Positions 1 through 8,074 of a DNA stretch of 64,000 nt are shown here, piece by piece (the first letter of the stretch is position 1; each line of letters opens with the position of its first letter). The notes below the pieces were generated by a model. That model saw nothing but the letters and a program-made list of their open reading frames with translations, had not been told where the DNA came from and searched no databases. The stretch covers positions 25,947 through 89,946 of the forward strand of contig JAFLSZ010000001.1 of the NCBI GenBank assembly GCA_022510665.1. Reading direction: 5' to 3'. A program made the translations under genes and the position numbers. This DNA is from Lachnospiraceae bacterium. GTDB taxonomy: Bacteria; Bacillota; Clostridia; Lachnospirales; Lachnospiraceae.

Positions 1-709
1 TATAACCGTTTAATATCGCCGCATAAGCGCAGGCGCACGCGCCGGTTCCGCAGGCAAGCGTTTCGCCCGAACCGCGCTCCCATACGCGCATCAGCAGGGT
101 ATTCCGGTCAATGACTTTTACAAACTCCGTATTGATATTTTCCGGAAAACGCTCATGCGTTTCATATGCCGGTCCGATCTGCTCTAGCGGAAGAGATAAC
201 GGATCCTCCACAAAAAAAACCGCGTGAGGATTTCCCATGGATACGCAGGTCATCACTTCTTTTCTGCCCTCCACTTCAATCGGTTCCGCCACAACCGGGC
301 TCTTTTCCGCAATCACCGGAATTTTTCCGGCTTCCGTCACCGGACTTCCCATATTTACCGTAACTTCCGACACTTTGCCTTCCTTTACGCACAGGCTCAG
401 GTGCTTGATTCCTGCTAACGTTTCCACCGTGACTTTTGTCTGCTTCGTGAGCCCGTAATCATACACATATTTTCCGACGCAGCGGATTCCGTTGCCGCAC
501 ATCTGTGCCTGAGAACCGTCCGCGTTATACATTACCATTTTAAAATCCGCCACATCCGACGGACAAATTAAAATCATTCCGTCGGAGCCTACGCCGAAAT
601 GGCGGTCACTGATTTTAATTGCCGTCTCTTTCTGATTCTCGATTGTCTCCTTAAAACAATTCACATAAACATAATCATTCCCGCATCCCTGCATTTTGGT
701 AAATTTCAT
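1..709 (-). CDS. dapF: Diaminopimelate epimerase, C-terminus cut by the window edge
   Basis: The enzyme interconverts LL- and meso-diaminopimelate in lysine and peptidoglycan synthesis. The N-terminus reads MKFTKMQGCGNDYVYVN, the DapF opening with its first active-site region. Near the left edge the frame reads ERGSGETLACGTGACA, the signature around the second catalytic cysteine. About 236 codons are present, so only the last part is missing. The ATG at 709 is preferred over an in-frame ATG at 724 because GAGG lies about 9 bases before it, while the upstream ATG has almost no spacing from its AGGA. The gene diverges from the PilZ gene at 862. Confidence 0.95.
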   Translation of the reverse strand, partial: MKFTKMQGCGNDYVYVNCFKETIENQKETAIKISDRHFGVGSDGMILICPSDVADFKMVMYNADGSQAQMCGNGIRCVGKYVYDYGLTKQTKVTVETLAGIKHLSLCVKEGKVSEVTVNMGSPVTEAGKIPVIAEKSPVVAEPIEVEGRKEVMTCVSMGNPHAVFFVEDPLSLPLEQIGPAYETHERFPENINTEFVKVIDRNTLLMRVWERGSGETLACGTGACACAYAAILNGY

Positions 710-759
710 TTTATTCTGCCTCATTTTCCTGTGTCAGACGGACACATCTTTTCTTATAT

Positions 760-788
760 AGTATAACATACCTAAAATTTTCTTGCAA
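760..788 (-). promoter_or_regulatory. Candidate sigma-A promoter of dapF
   Basis: On the minus strand, -35 TTGCAA (783-788), a 17-base spacer and -10 TATACT (760-765). The -35 hexamer is its own reverse complement and also serves the divergent promoter. Confidence 0.6.
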
Positions 789-811
789 CTGACGGTAAAT
801 TATAGTATAAT
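783..811 (+). promoter_or_regulatory. Candidate sigma-A promoter of the PilZ gene
   Basis: On the plus strand, -35 TTGCAA (783-788), a 17-base spacer and a perfect -10 TATAAT (806-811), about 50 bases before the start codon. The -35 is shared with the dapF promoter. Confidence 0.7.
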
Positions 812-861
812 TATAATGTAATAATAGTACACCTGCCGCAGCATCAAGGGAGATTTCAGAT

Positions 862-1521
862 ATGACTATTTCAGATTTAGAAGCACAACATGCGGTAACC
901 CTTGTTGTTACCGTAGGTTTAAACTCAAGGGATTTGCCGACAGCAATCGCCGAAGTACATGACGACTATGTTTTATTGGAGCCTATTTTGCTGGACGAGC
1001 AGACCGTCGGCTTTGACAGTTCCTGTAACATAGATTTTCTTTACACACAGGAACACACCCTTTATGCGTGGTATTCCGTATCACTCCCGCTGGTCAAAAT
1101 AAAAGAACATACTTATTATCAGGTTTCTTTACAGGGAGAGGCTAATATTTACAATCGTCGTGATTCTTTCCGCGTATACATCGGCGAGAACATGACAATC
1201 ACCGCGTTCCATCACACCGGTCCGCAGCCGTTCAGTGTACTGATACGGGATATCAGCGAAACCGGTTTTGGATTTATCAGTAAGGAAAAATATGACACCG
1301 GACGCATCGTCCGTTTCTCCCTTCCGCTCGCGGGCCGCCAAAGCCTTGCACTCGCTGCTACCGTTGTGCGCCGGGAGTTTAACGAAGAGACCCTCTCTTA
1401 TAGTTACGGCTGTAAGTTCGCAGAACAAAATTCTTATCTTTCCAGCTACCTTATGGGAAAGCAAAGGGAGCGCCAAAAAGAAAAAATGAAGTCTTATTCC
1501 GCCGTAAAAAGAAGATATTAA
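862..1521 (+). CDS. PilZ-domain protein (YcgR-like), cyclic-di-GMP receptor
   Basis: A 219-residue protein with a beta-rich N-terminal half like the YcgR N-domain and a C-terminal PilZ domain. The two PilZ binding motifs are visible: RRDSFR at residues 99-104 (RxxxR type) and DISETG at 130-135 (D/NxSxxG). Such proteins bind cyclic-di-GMP and often act as flagellar brakes or control exopolysaccharide. No membrane segment or enzyme domain is seen. The next gene starts 34 bases downstream with its own strong ribosome binding site, so the two are probably one transcript. Family assignment is firm; the target is unknown. Confidence 0.88.
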   Translation: MTISDLEAQHAVTLVVTVGLNSRDLPTAIAEVHDDYVLLEPILLDEQTVGFDSSCNIDFLYTQEHTLYAWYSVSLPLVKIKEHTYYQVSLQGEANIYNRRDSFRVYIGENMTITAFHHTGPQPFSVLIRDISETGFGFISKEKYDTGRIVRFSLPLAGRQSLALAATVVRREFNEETLSYSYGCKFAEQNSYLSSYLMGKQRERQKEKMKSYSAVKRRY

Positions 1522-1555
1522 TATTACTCTTTTTCACTGAAAGGAGGCAAAACTT

Positions 1556-2104
1556 ATGTCTGTTTCAATGAATCCGCTGCAAAACAGTCCGGACTATACG
1601 AATGCTGCTCTTCCTGCGTATCGGAACGCTTCCGCGCAGGCTGCTCTTCCTGCATACGGGAATACTCCCGTGCAGCCGCTTGGACAGACCGGCCGCGTTT
1701 CCGACGACAAAACAAAAGTATCGGGAGAGCGTACGGAGAAAGCGCAGAAAAAGGGTGAATGCCAGACCTGTAAAAAGCGTAAATATATTGACGGTTCCAA
1801 CGAAGGCAATGTTTCCTTCAAAGCGCCGGGACATATTGCTCCCGAAGCTTCGGCAGGCATCGTTATGGCCCATGAAAAGGAGCACGTTGCCAACGCAATA
1901 AAAAAAGGAAACGAGCCGGGAAACGAACTGGTTTCCGCCACGGTTTCCTTAAAAACCGCTATCTGCCCGGAATGCGGACGCTCTTATGTTGCCGGAGGCA
2001 CGACCCGCACTCTAATCAAATACGGCAAGTCGGAATACGACCAAAACAGAAAAGCCGCCGACTTGGACGCACTGCTCGGAGCAAACGTGGACGTTGCGGT
2101 ATAA
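1556..2104 (+). CDS. Small HExxH protein with two CxxC pairs (possible SprA-like metalloprotein)
   Basis: A 182-residue protein. Residues 1-65 are low complexity with a repeated ALPAY motif. The conserved part has CQTC at 69-72, AHEKEH at 105-110 (HExxH zinc-protease motif) and CPECG at 137-141. The CxxC pairs suggest a zinc ribbon. The HExxH context (MAHEKEHVANA) resembles the SprA-related putative metalloprotease family (inference). AAAGGAGG lies just before the ATG. It follows the PilZ gene and is closed by a strong terminator at 2120. Substrate and activity are unknown, and no signal peptide is seen. Confidence 0.75.
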   Translation: MSVSMNPLQNSPDYTNAALPAYRNASAQAALPAYGNTPVQPLGQTGRVSDDKTKVSGERTEKAQKKGECQTCKKRKYIDGSNEGNVSFKAPGHIAPEASAGIVMAHEKEHVANAIKKGNEPGNELVSATVSLKTAICPECGRSYVAGGTTRTLIKYGKSEYDQNRKAADLDALLGANVDVAV

Positions 2105-2119
2105 CAGCGATATAAAATA

Positions 2120-2164
2120 AGCTGCATGGAAATGCTTGTCTGACAATTCCATGCAGCTGTTTTT
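2120..2164 (+). terminator. Intrinsic terminator, probably bidirectional
   Basis: A perfect 12-bp stem, AGCTGCATGGAA (2120-2131) with TTCCATGCAGCT (2147-2158), then a T run at 2160-2164. It separates the convergent HExxH gene and pfkA; the A-rich bases on the left could provide U's for the opposite strand. Confidence 0.85.
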
Positions 2165-2193
2165 AGAAATTCTGTTTTGCGGCACTCTCTTTT

Positions 2194-3207
2194 CTATCTG
2201 GACAGCCTCTTTGAAAGCTGTACCATATACTCGTCCAAATCTTTTTTCATCGCGAGCGCTTCCTCAATATCATAATCGCAAAACTGTCCGTTTTTGTAAG
2301 CGACCAGACGGTTTGACTTACCCTGACAAATCAAATCTACTGCCATAGCACCCATCGTAGACGCATATACACGGTCCTTACAGGTCGGACTTCCTCCTCT
2401 TTGAATATGGCCGACAATCGTAGCTCTTGTTTCCATTTCGGTCGCGTGCTCAATACGCTTTGCCATTTCATAAGAATCGCCGACGCCTTCGGCATTGATA
2501 ATGATATGATGTTTCTTACCGATTTTCCTTTTCTCTTTGATATGCTCAATAATGCTCTGCTCAAAGCCTTCCTCATACCGCTCCGGAAGAAGGATATCCT
2601 CCGCGCCGTTCGCAATACCGCACCATAACGCGATATAGCCCGCATGGCGTCCCATTACCTCAATAATACTGCATCTTTCATGGGAAGTAGAGGTATCACG
2701 CACTTTATCAATTGCTTCCATTGCCGTATTGATTGCCGTATCAAATCCAACCGTATAGTCCGTGCAGGCAATGTCAAGGTCAATGGTTCCCGGTACGCCG
2801 ATGGTATTGATTCCTCGTGCCGCGAGCTTTCTCGCGCCCTGAAAAGAACCGTCGCCTCCAATTACAACGATTGCGTCAATCTTATGCTTTTTACAGATTT
2901 CCGCACCCTTGTCCTGCCCTTCTGCCGTCATAAACTCCGCACAGCGTGCCGTATACAAAACGGTTCCGCCGCGCTGAATAATATCTGCAACGCTTTTTGC
3001 GTCCATATCAATAATATCTTCTTCCAGAAGTCCCGCATATCCTCTGCGAATCCCCTTTACCTTTCTGCCTTTTCCGAGGGCAGTTCTAACTACGGCACGA
3101 ATTGCCGCATTCATCCCGGGTGCATCGCCGCCGCTTGTTAATACACCGATTGTCTTAATATTATCTCCCGGTTCCGTACTTTTTTTCACTACTTTTTTTG
3201 CTGCCAT
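2194..3207 (-). CDS. pfkA: ATP-dependent 6-phosphofructokinase
   Basis: It phosphorylates fructose 6-phosphate to fructose 1,6-bisphosphate in glycolysis. The 337 residues include the ATP loop GVLTSGGDAPGMNAAI (21-36), GGDGS at 117-121 (the glycine typical of ATP-type rather than PPi-type enzymes) and the catalytic loop GTIDLD with Asp143. The usual TIDND carries Leu in place of Asn. A lysine-rich tail of about 15 residues precedes the fold. GGAGGAATAAAAC precedes the ATG. It follows dnaE by 55 bases; a possible own promoter lies at the dnaE 3' end. Confidence 0.97.
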   Translation of the reverse strand: MAAKKVVKKSTEPGDNIKTIGVLTSGGDAPGMNAAIRAVVRTALGKGRKVKGIRRGYAGLLEEDIIDMDAKSVADIIQRGGTVLYTARCAEFMTAEGQDKGAEICKKHKIDAIVVIGGDGSFQGARKLAARGINTIGVPGTIDLDIACTDYTVGFDTAINTAMEAIDKVRDTSTSHERCSIIEVMGRHAGYIALWCGIANGAEDILLPERYEEGFEQSIIEHIKEKRKIGKKHHIIINAEGVGDSYEMAKRIEHATEMETRATIVGHIQRGGSPTCKDRVYASTMGAMAVDLICQGKSNRLVAYKNGQFCDYDIEEALAMKKDLDEYMVQLSKRLSR

Positions 3208-3250
3208 GTTTTATTCCTCCGTACTATATTCCCAAATACATTCCCATAGT

Positions 3251-3279
3251 ATTGTACTGCGTTTATCCATGTTTTTCAA
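3251..3279 (-). promoter_or_regulatory. Possible internal promoter for pfkA
   Basis: Minus-strand TTGAAA (3274-3279), a 17-base spacer and TACAAT (3251-3256). It overlaps the last codons of dnaE and would let pfkA be expressed separately. Spacing is ideal, but the region is otherwise unremarkable. Confidence 0.4.
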
Positions 3280-6200
3280 GTTTTTTTTCCACAACTTTTA
3301 CAGAATCTTTTCCAAAGGTTTCCTGTAAGCGTTTCTTCAATGTTTCGCCGGCCAGTGTCGCATGACTTTTCGGCAGACGTTTTATGGCTTTCTCCGCCGC
3401 GCAGTATACCACCGCTTCGTCTTTTCCGTCAAAGGAATCCAGTATCGCGTACAATTCCTGTTCCTGCCGCAAAAATGTTTCCTTGTCCGGGAACCGTATC
3501 CACACTTCATGCGGCATCGATTCAAACGGAATAATTTCGCTGCAGATTAAACGTGCCGCTCGTTCTTCTTCGACACCGACTCTTCCTCTTATCAATACTT
3601 TATTATCTTCATAAAGTTCCTGCTTATACTTTTCAAAATCCCGCGGAAATACAATAACTTCCACGGTTCCCAGTAAATCTTCCACCGTAACAAACGCCAT
3701 TATTGAATTACTGCGGGTTGTCTTTTTCGTAATCTCGGTAATAATCCCACCAATTACCGCCGTTTCTCCGTCATTTACCCGCGGTTCTTCTGTTTCATTG
3801 CCCTCTTCGTCTAATAAAAAGTCGGACGAAACTTTCGTTACGTTAGATTTTAACATCGCCTCATATTCTTCCAACGGATGTCCGCTTAAATAAATTCCCA
3901 AGGTTTCTTTTTCCAATGTCAGCAATTCATTTTTGTCAAATTCGGAAACATCCGGCAGCTGCACTTCAAAGTCTTCTTTTTCTTCCGGCGCGGCAAAATC
4001 AAACAGGCTCATCTGTCCGGAAAGACTTTTTTTGCGTTCCGTCACAATATCGTCCAAAACCGCCGTATAGCTTTCCATCAACTGCCGCCGGTTTCCTTTC
4101 AGACAGTCGAACGCTCCGGATTTAATAAAACTTTCCAAGGTACGCTTGGTAATTCCTTTTCCTGACAGACGTTCCACAAAATTTTTTAAAGTGGTATACT
4201 TTCCGTTTTCCGCACGTTCCGCGGTAATTACTTCAATCAGCGGCTTTCCGAGTCCCTTTATTGCCGCGAGCGCAAAGCGAATGCGGTTTCCCTCTGTCGT
4301 AAACTGTGCCTCGCCTACGTTGACGTCCGGCGGAAGTATTTCAATTCCCATTTGGCGGCAGGTTAAAATGTATTCCGAAACCTTTCTTGTATTGTCCATA
4401 ACGGACGTCATAAGCGCCGCCATAAACTCCACCGGATAATAGCATTTCAGATACGCGGTCTGATATGCGACGACGGCGTACGATGCCGCGTGGGACTTAT
4501 TAAAGGCATACTTTGCAAAATCTATCATATCGTCATAAATTTTATTGGCAATCTGTTCGGAAATCCCGTTGGCAATACAGCCTTTTACTCCTTCTTCGGC
4601 ATTTCCGTATACAAAATTCCGGCGTTCTTTTTCCATTACCGACGCTTTTTTCTTTGCCATGGCACGGCGTACCAAATCGCTCCGTCCGTAACTGTATCCG
4701 GCAAGGTCACGCACAATTTGCATTACCTGCTCCTGATATACGATACATCCATAGGTCGGCTGTAAAATCGGCTCCAGTTCCTTACAGTCGTATACAATCG
4801 ACGCCGGATTCTGCTTTCCTTCAATATACTTTGGGATAAAATCCATCGGTCCCGGACGGTATAGGGAAATACCCGCAATAATATCTTCCATATTGCCCGG
4901 TTTTAACTCTTTTATAAAGTTTTTCATACCGGTGCTTTCTAACTGGAATACACCTTCTGTTTTTCCCGAACTGATTAAATCATATACCTGCTTGTCCGCA
5001 TAGTCTATTTTTTCAATTTCCAAAGGATCGTTTTCGCTCCGGCTCCGGTTTGCAAGCTTTACCGCATCCTGTATTACGGTAAGCGTCCGCAGACCCAGAA
5101 AATCCATTTTCAAAAGCCCCAGCTCTTCTAACGTCGTCATCGTAAACTGCGTCGTAATCACATCGTCCGCGCCTCGGGAGAGCGGAACATATTCGTCTAC
5201 CGGCGCGTTACTGATTACAACACCCGCCGCGTGCATGGATGTGTGGCGCGGAAGACCTTCCAAGCGTTTTGACATGTCAATCAGCTCTTTTACTTCCTCT
5301 TCCGATTCATACATCCGGCGCAAATCGGGATTCTGTACCAACGCCTTTTCTATCGTAATCCCAAGTTCATTCGGAATCTGTTTCGCAACACTGTCCACCT
5401 TCGCATACGGCATATCGAGCGCCCGCCCGACATCACGAATGGCAAGACGCGCCGCCATCGTACCGAACGTAACAATCTGTACTACCCTGTCTTTTCCGTA
5501 TTTTCGCACGACATAGTCAATAACTTCCTGCCGGCGTTCAAAACAAAAATCAATATCAAAATCCGGCATTGTCAGACGTTCCGGATTTAAGAAACGCTCA
5601 AACAGCAGGTTATAGTGAATCGGGTCAATGTCGGTAATACCGATACAATAAGAAACCATGCTTCCCGCACCGCTTCCGCGCCCCGGTCCTACCGCAATGC
5701 CATGGTCGCGGCTGTATTTAATAAAATCCCAGACGATAAGGAAGTAGTCCACAAACCCCATGTCTTCGATAATCTTTAACTCATATTCCAGGCGCTCCCG
5801 CAACGCGGCATCCGCGTCCGGATAACGCCTCGCGAATCCTTCGTCGGAAAGCATATAAAGATATTCTTTTGCCGTATATCCCGCCGGAACATCATACTTA
5901 GGCAGCTTATACTCTCCGAATACAATCTCCACGTCGCACCGGTCCGCAATTTCTTTTGTCCGCCGCAGCGCTTCCTTCGCATACGGGAACAGCTCTTCCA
6001 TTTCCTCCGGCGACTTTAAATAATACTGCCCGCCGTCGTAACGCATTCTGTCCGTATCCGATACTTTTTTCTGCGTCTGGATACAAAGCAGGATATCGTG
6101 CGCTTTCTCATCTTCCGCGAACGTATAGTGTACATCGTTTGTCGCGACAAGCGGAATCTTCGTCTCCGCACTCATGCGAAGCAGCGCCTGATTCACGGTC

Positions 6201-6751
6201 TTCTGCTCCGGAATCCCGTGATCCTGTAATTCCAGAAAGAAATTCCCCTCTCCGAAAATATCCAAAAGACGCAGTGCGGCCGCTTTTCCTTCCTCATAAA
6301 ATCCGCGCCTGATCTGTGTCGCAACTTCTCCTGCAAGACATGCGGAAAGTGCGATAATCCCTTCATGGTACTCCCGAAGCACCTCTAAATCCACACGCGG
6401 TTTATAATAATAGCCCTCGGTAAATCCCTTGGACACAATTTTCATCAAATTGGAATACCCTTTGTTATTTTCGGCAAGAAGCACCAGATGATAATACCTT
6501 TCGTCCGAAACGCCGCCCTCTTTTTGAAAACGGGAGCCGGGCGCGACATAAATCTCACAGCCTAAAACCGGGCGGATTCCCTCCGCTTTGCAGGCACGGT
6601 AAAAATCAACCACGCCGTACATCACTCCATGGTCGGTAATCGCAAGGCTGTCCATACCCAACTCCTTCGCACGGGCGACAATTTCTTTAATTTTAGATGA
6701 ACCGTCCAAAAGACTGTATTCGGTATGTACGTGAAGATGGGTAAACTCCAT
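3263..6751 (-). CDS. dnaE: DNA polymerase III alpha subunit
   Basis: Replicative polymerase of 1162 residues. A PHP domain begins at residue 4 (HLHVHTEYSLLDG). The polymerase core shows GPGRGSGAGSMVSYCIGI (355-372) and the catalytic aspartates in MPDFDIDF (Asp397 and Asp399). A helix-hairpin-helix part and an OB-fold near residue 980-1060 follow. No 3'-5' exonuclease insert is seen, so this is DnaE rather than PolC. The start is set at 6751 because AAAGGAGCAGAC precedes it; the frame stays open 22 codons further upstream without a ribosome site. A strong terminator lies between it and crh. Confidence 0.97.
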   Translation of the reverse strand: MEFTHLHVHTEYSLLDGSSKIKEIVARAKELGMDSLAITDHGVMYGVVDFYRACKAEGIRPVLGCEIYVAPGSRFQKEGGVSDERYYHLVLLAENNKGYSNLMKIVSKGFTEGYYYKPRVDLEVLREYHEGIIALSACLAGEVATQIRRGFYEEGKAAALRLLDIFGEGNFFLELQDHGIPEQKTVNQALLRMSAETKIPLVATNDVHYTFAEDEKAHDILLCIQTQKKVSDTDRMRYDGGQYYLKSPEEMEELFPYAKEALRRTKEIADRCDVEIVFGEYKLPKYDVPAGYTAKEYLYMLSDEGFARRYPDADAALRERLEYELKIIEDMGFVDYFLIVWDFIKYSRDHGIAVGPGRGSGAGSMVSYCIGITDIDPIHYNLLFERFLNPERLTMPDFDIDFCFERRQEVIDYVVRKYGKDRVVQIVTFGTMAARLAIRDVGRALDMPYAKVDSVAKQIPNELGITIEKALVQNPDLRRMYESEEEVKELIDMSKRLEGLPRHTSMHAAGVVISNAPVDEYVPLSRGADDVITTQFTMTTLEELGLLKMDFLGLRTLTVIQDAVKLANRSRSENDPLEIEKIDYADKQVYDLISSGKTEGVFQLESTGMKNFIKELKPGNMEDIIAGISLYRPGPMDFIPKYIEGKQNPASIVYDCKELEPILQPTYGCIVYQEQVMQIVRDLAGYSYGRSDLVRRAMAKKKASVMEKERRNFVYGNAEEGVKGCIANGISEQIANKIYDDMIDFAKYAFNKSHAASYAVVAYQTAYLKCYYPVEFMAALMTSVMDNTRKVSEYILTCRQMGIEILPPDVNVGEAQFTTEGNRIRFALAAIKGLGKPLIEVITAERAENGKYTTLKNFVERLSGKGITKRTLESFIKSGAFDCLKGNRRQLMESYTAVLDDIVTERKKSLSGQMSLFDFAAPEEKEDFEVQLPDVSEFDKNELLTLEKETLGIYLSGHPLEEYEAMLKSNVTKVSSDFLLDEEGNETEEPRVNDGETAVIGGIITEITKKTTRSNSIMAFVTVEDLLGTVEVIVFPRDFEKYKQELYEDNKVLIRGRVGVEEERAARLICSEIIPFESMPHEVWIRFPDKETFLRQEQELYAILDSFDGKDEAVVYCAAEKAIKRLPKSHATLAGETLKKRLQETFGKDSVKVVEKKLEKHG

Positions 6752-6781
6752 GTCTGCTCCTTTCCCGGTGTTTCCTATGTC

Positions 6782-6826
6782 AAAAAGCAAAAGCCGCAAA
6801 GATACGCATAACCGCATCCTTACGGC
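6782..6826 (-). terminator. Intrinsic terminator after crh
   Basis: On the minus strand a 14-bp stem with a few G-U pairs (arms 6813-6826 and 6793-6806, 6-base loop) is followed by TTTTGCTTTTT. It sits nine bases after the crh stop codon and only about 30 bases before the dnaE start. Confidence 0.8.
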
Positions 6827-6834
6827 AATTTATC

Positions 6835-7092
6835 TTATTTATCCGCGCTCAAATACTTTTCAATCTCAGCAATTGCACTTTCCTCATCCTCGCCATCCGC
6901 GTTCACTATCACATTCTCTCCTGTTTCAAGTCCGAGCGTCATCATACCCATAATACTTTTGGCGTTTATCGTCTTTTCGCCGCTTTCGATATAAATTTTG
7001 CTGTCATAACGGCTGGCCACCTGTACTAAAAGCGCTATCGGTCTTGCTTCCAAATCGGAAGGAATACTGATTGTGATACTCTTTGAAATCAT
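6835..7092 (-). CDS. crh: Crh-like HPr with Glu at position 15 and Ser46 kept
   Basis: An 85-residue HPr-fold protein. In true HPr, His15 carries the PEP-dependent phosphate; here the motif reads SDLEARPIA, so residue 15 is Glu. The regulatory site is intact: INAKSIMG with Ser46. This is the pattern of Crh (Gln15, Ser46 in Bacillus), which takes part in carbon catabolite repression with CcpA but cannot pass phosphate to sugars. It is the last gene of the hprK cluster, whose kinase/phosphorylase should act on Ser46. RBS AAAGGAGG lies upstream. A genuine HPr must be encoded elsewhere if the PTS is active (inference). Confidence 0.85.
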   Translation of the reverse strand: MISKSITISIPSDLEARPIALLVQVASRYDSKIYIESGEKTINAKSIMGMMTLGLETGENVIVNADGEDEESAIAEIEKYLSADK

Positions 7093-7109
7093 TTTAAATC
7101 CTCCTTTAA

Positions 7110-8045
7110 CTAACTCCGTATACTTTCCGCGTATTCACTGATTTTTTTCAGGCGATGATTTACACCGGACTTCCCCAGTTTCGGACTGAGCATTTCACCC
7201 AGTTCCGCCAATGACGCTTCCGGATATTCCAAACGCAGTAACGCCACTTCCTCCAGACTTTCGGACAACTCATGCAAGCCTACTTTGTCCCGGATTAGTA
7301 TAATATCTTCGTACTGCTTTCTGGCGGCGTTTACGGTTTTACTAAGATTCGCGGTCTCGCAGTTTACCTGCCTGTTGACGGAATTACGCACATCTTTTAC
7401 AATCCGTACATTTTCAAACTCCATCATGGCGATATGTGCTTCCATAATATTCAGCAATTCCGCTACCTGCGCCCCTTCTTTTATATAAACCACATGATAG
7501 CTTTTCCGCACAATCGATTTTGCATCCACCTCAAACGAGTGAATCAGCGTAAGAAGCTGCTGTACACGCGCCTTTTCCTGTTCGCTGATCTCAAAATGAT
7601 ATGATTTCTGCGGATTGCTGACCGAACCGGACGCCAAAAACGTTCCCCGCAGAAAAGCCCTCTTACAGCAGGTATGCAGAACAACCATACCGTCCGCCGC
7701 AAGCAGGCCGTCTTTACCGAGCGTTTTTAACTTCAGCAGTTCCAATATCTTTTTTACCGCTTCGTCTCCCTGTATCTCAATAAAATACTGGGCAGACGTC
7801 TTTTTTCCTTTGGCCGTCCTTACGCAGACAGACAGCGTAAAACGGCACAAACGATTCAAAAGCAGATTGCACTTGCGTGCCACATACCCGCTTTCCGTTT
7901 GTAATTTTATATGAAGATGTCCACTTTTGTCAACATCTATTTTACCACATTGTACCATCATGGCGGAAAGCTCCGCAATTCTACAGTGCCTTGCCTGAGG
8001 AACTACTTGGAAAAGCTCCTTTTTTACCTGCATCGAAAATGACAT
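7110..8045 (-). CDS. whiA: WhiA family DNA-binding regulator
   Basis: A 311-residue WhiA/YvcL protein with a homing-endonuclease-like N-terminal part (MQVKKELFQVVPQ opening) and a C-terminal helix-turn-helix (SLAELGEMLSPKLGKSGVNH). In Firmicutes WhiA is linked to cell division and chromosome segregation; in actinobacteria it controls sporulation septation. GGAGGAAGAT precedes the ATG. It lies 17 bases before crh, a widely conserved pairing, but directly follows murB, where rapZ and often yvcK would normally lie. Confidence 0.95.
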   Translation of the reverse strand: MSFSMQVKKELFQVVPQARHCRIAELSAMMVQCGKIDVDKSGHLHIKLQTESGYVARKCNLLLNRLCRFTLSVCVRTAKGKKTSAQYFIEIQGDEAVKKILELLKLKTLGKDGLLAADGMVVLHTCCKRAFLRGTFLASGSVSNPQKSYHFEISEQEKARVQQLLTLIHSFEVDAKSIVRKSYHVVYIKEGAQVAELLNIMEAHIAMMEFENVRIVKDVRNSVNRQVNCETANLSKTVNAARKQYEDIILIRDKVGLHELSESLEEVALLRLEYPEASLAELGEMLSPKLGKSGVNHRLKKISEYAESIRS

Positions 8046-8074
8046 ATCTTCCTCCGAAGCGCGTATACCTAAAT

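Noticed and set aside
1129..1476. Long open frame antisense to the PilZ gene
   Set aside because: It lacks a ribosome site and lies wholly opposite a clear PilZ coding frame; many similar antisense frames in this GC-rich-third-position DNA were dismissed on the same grounds.
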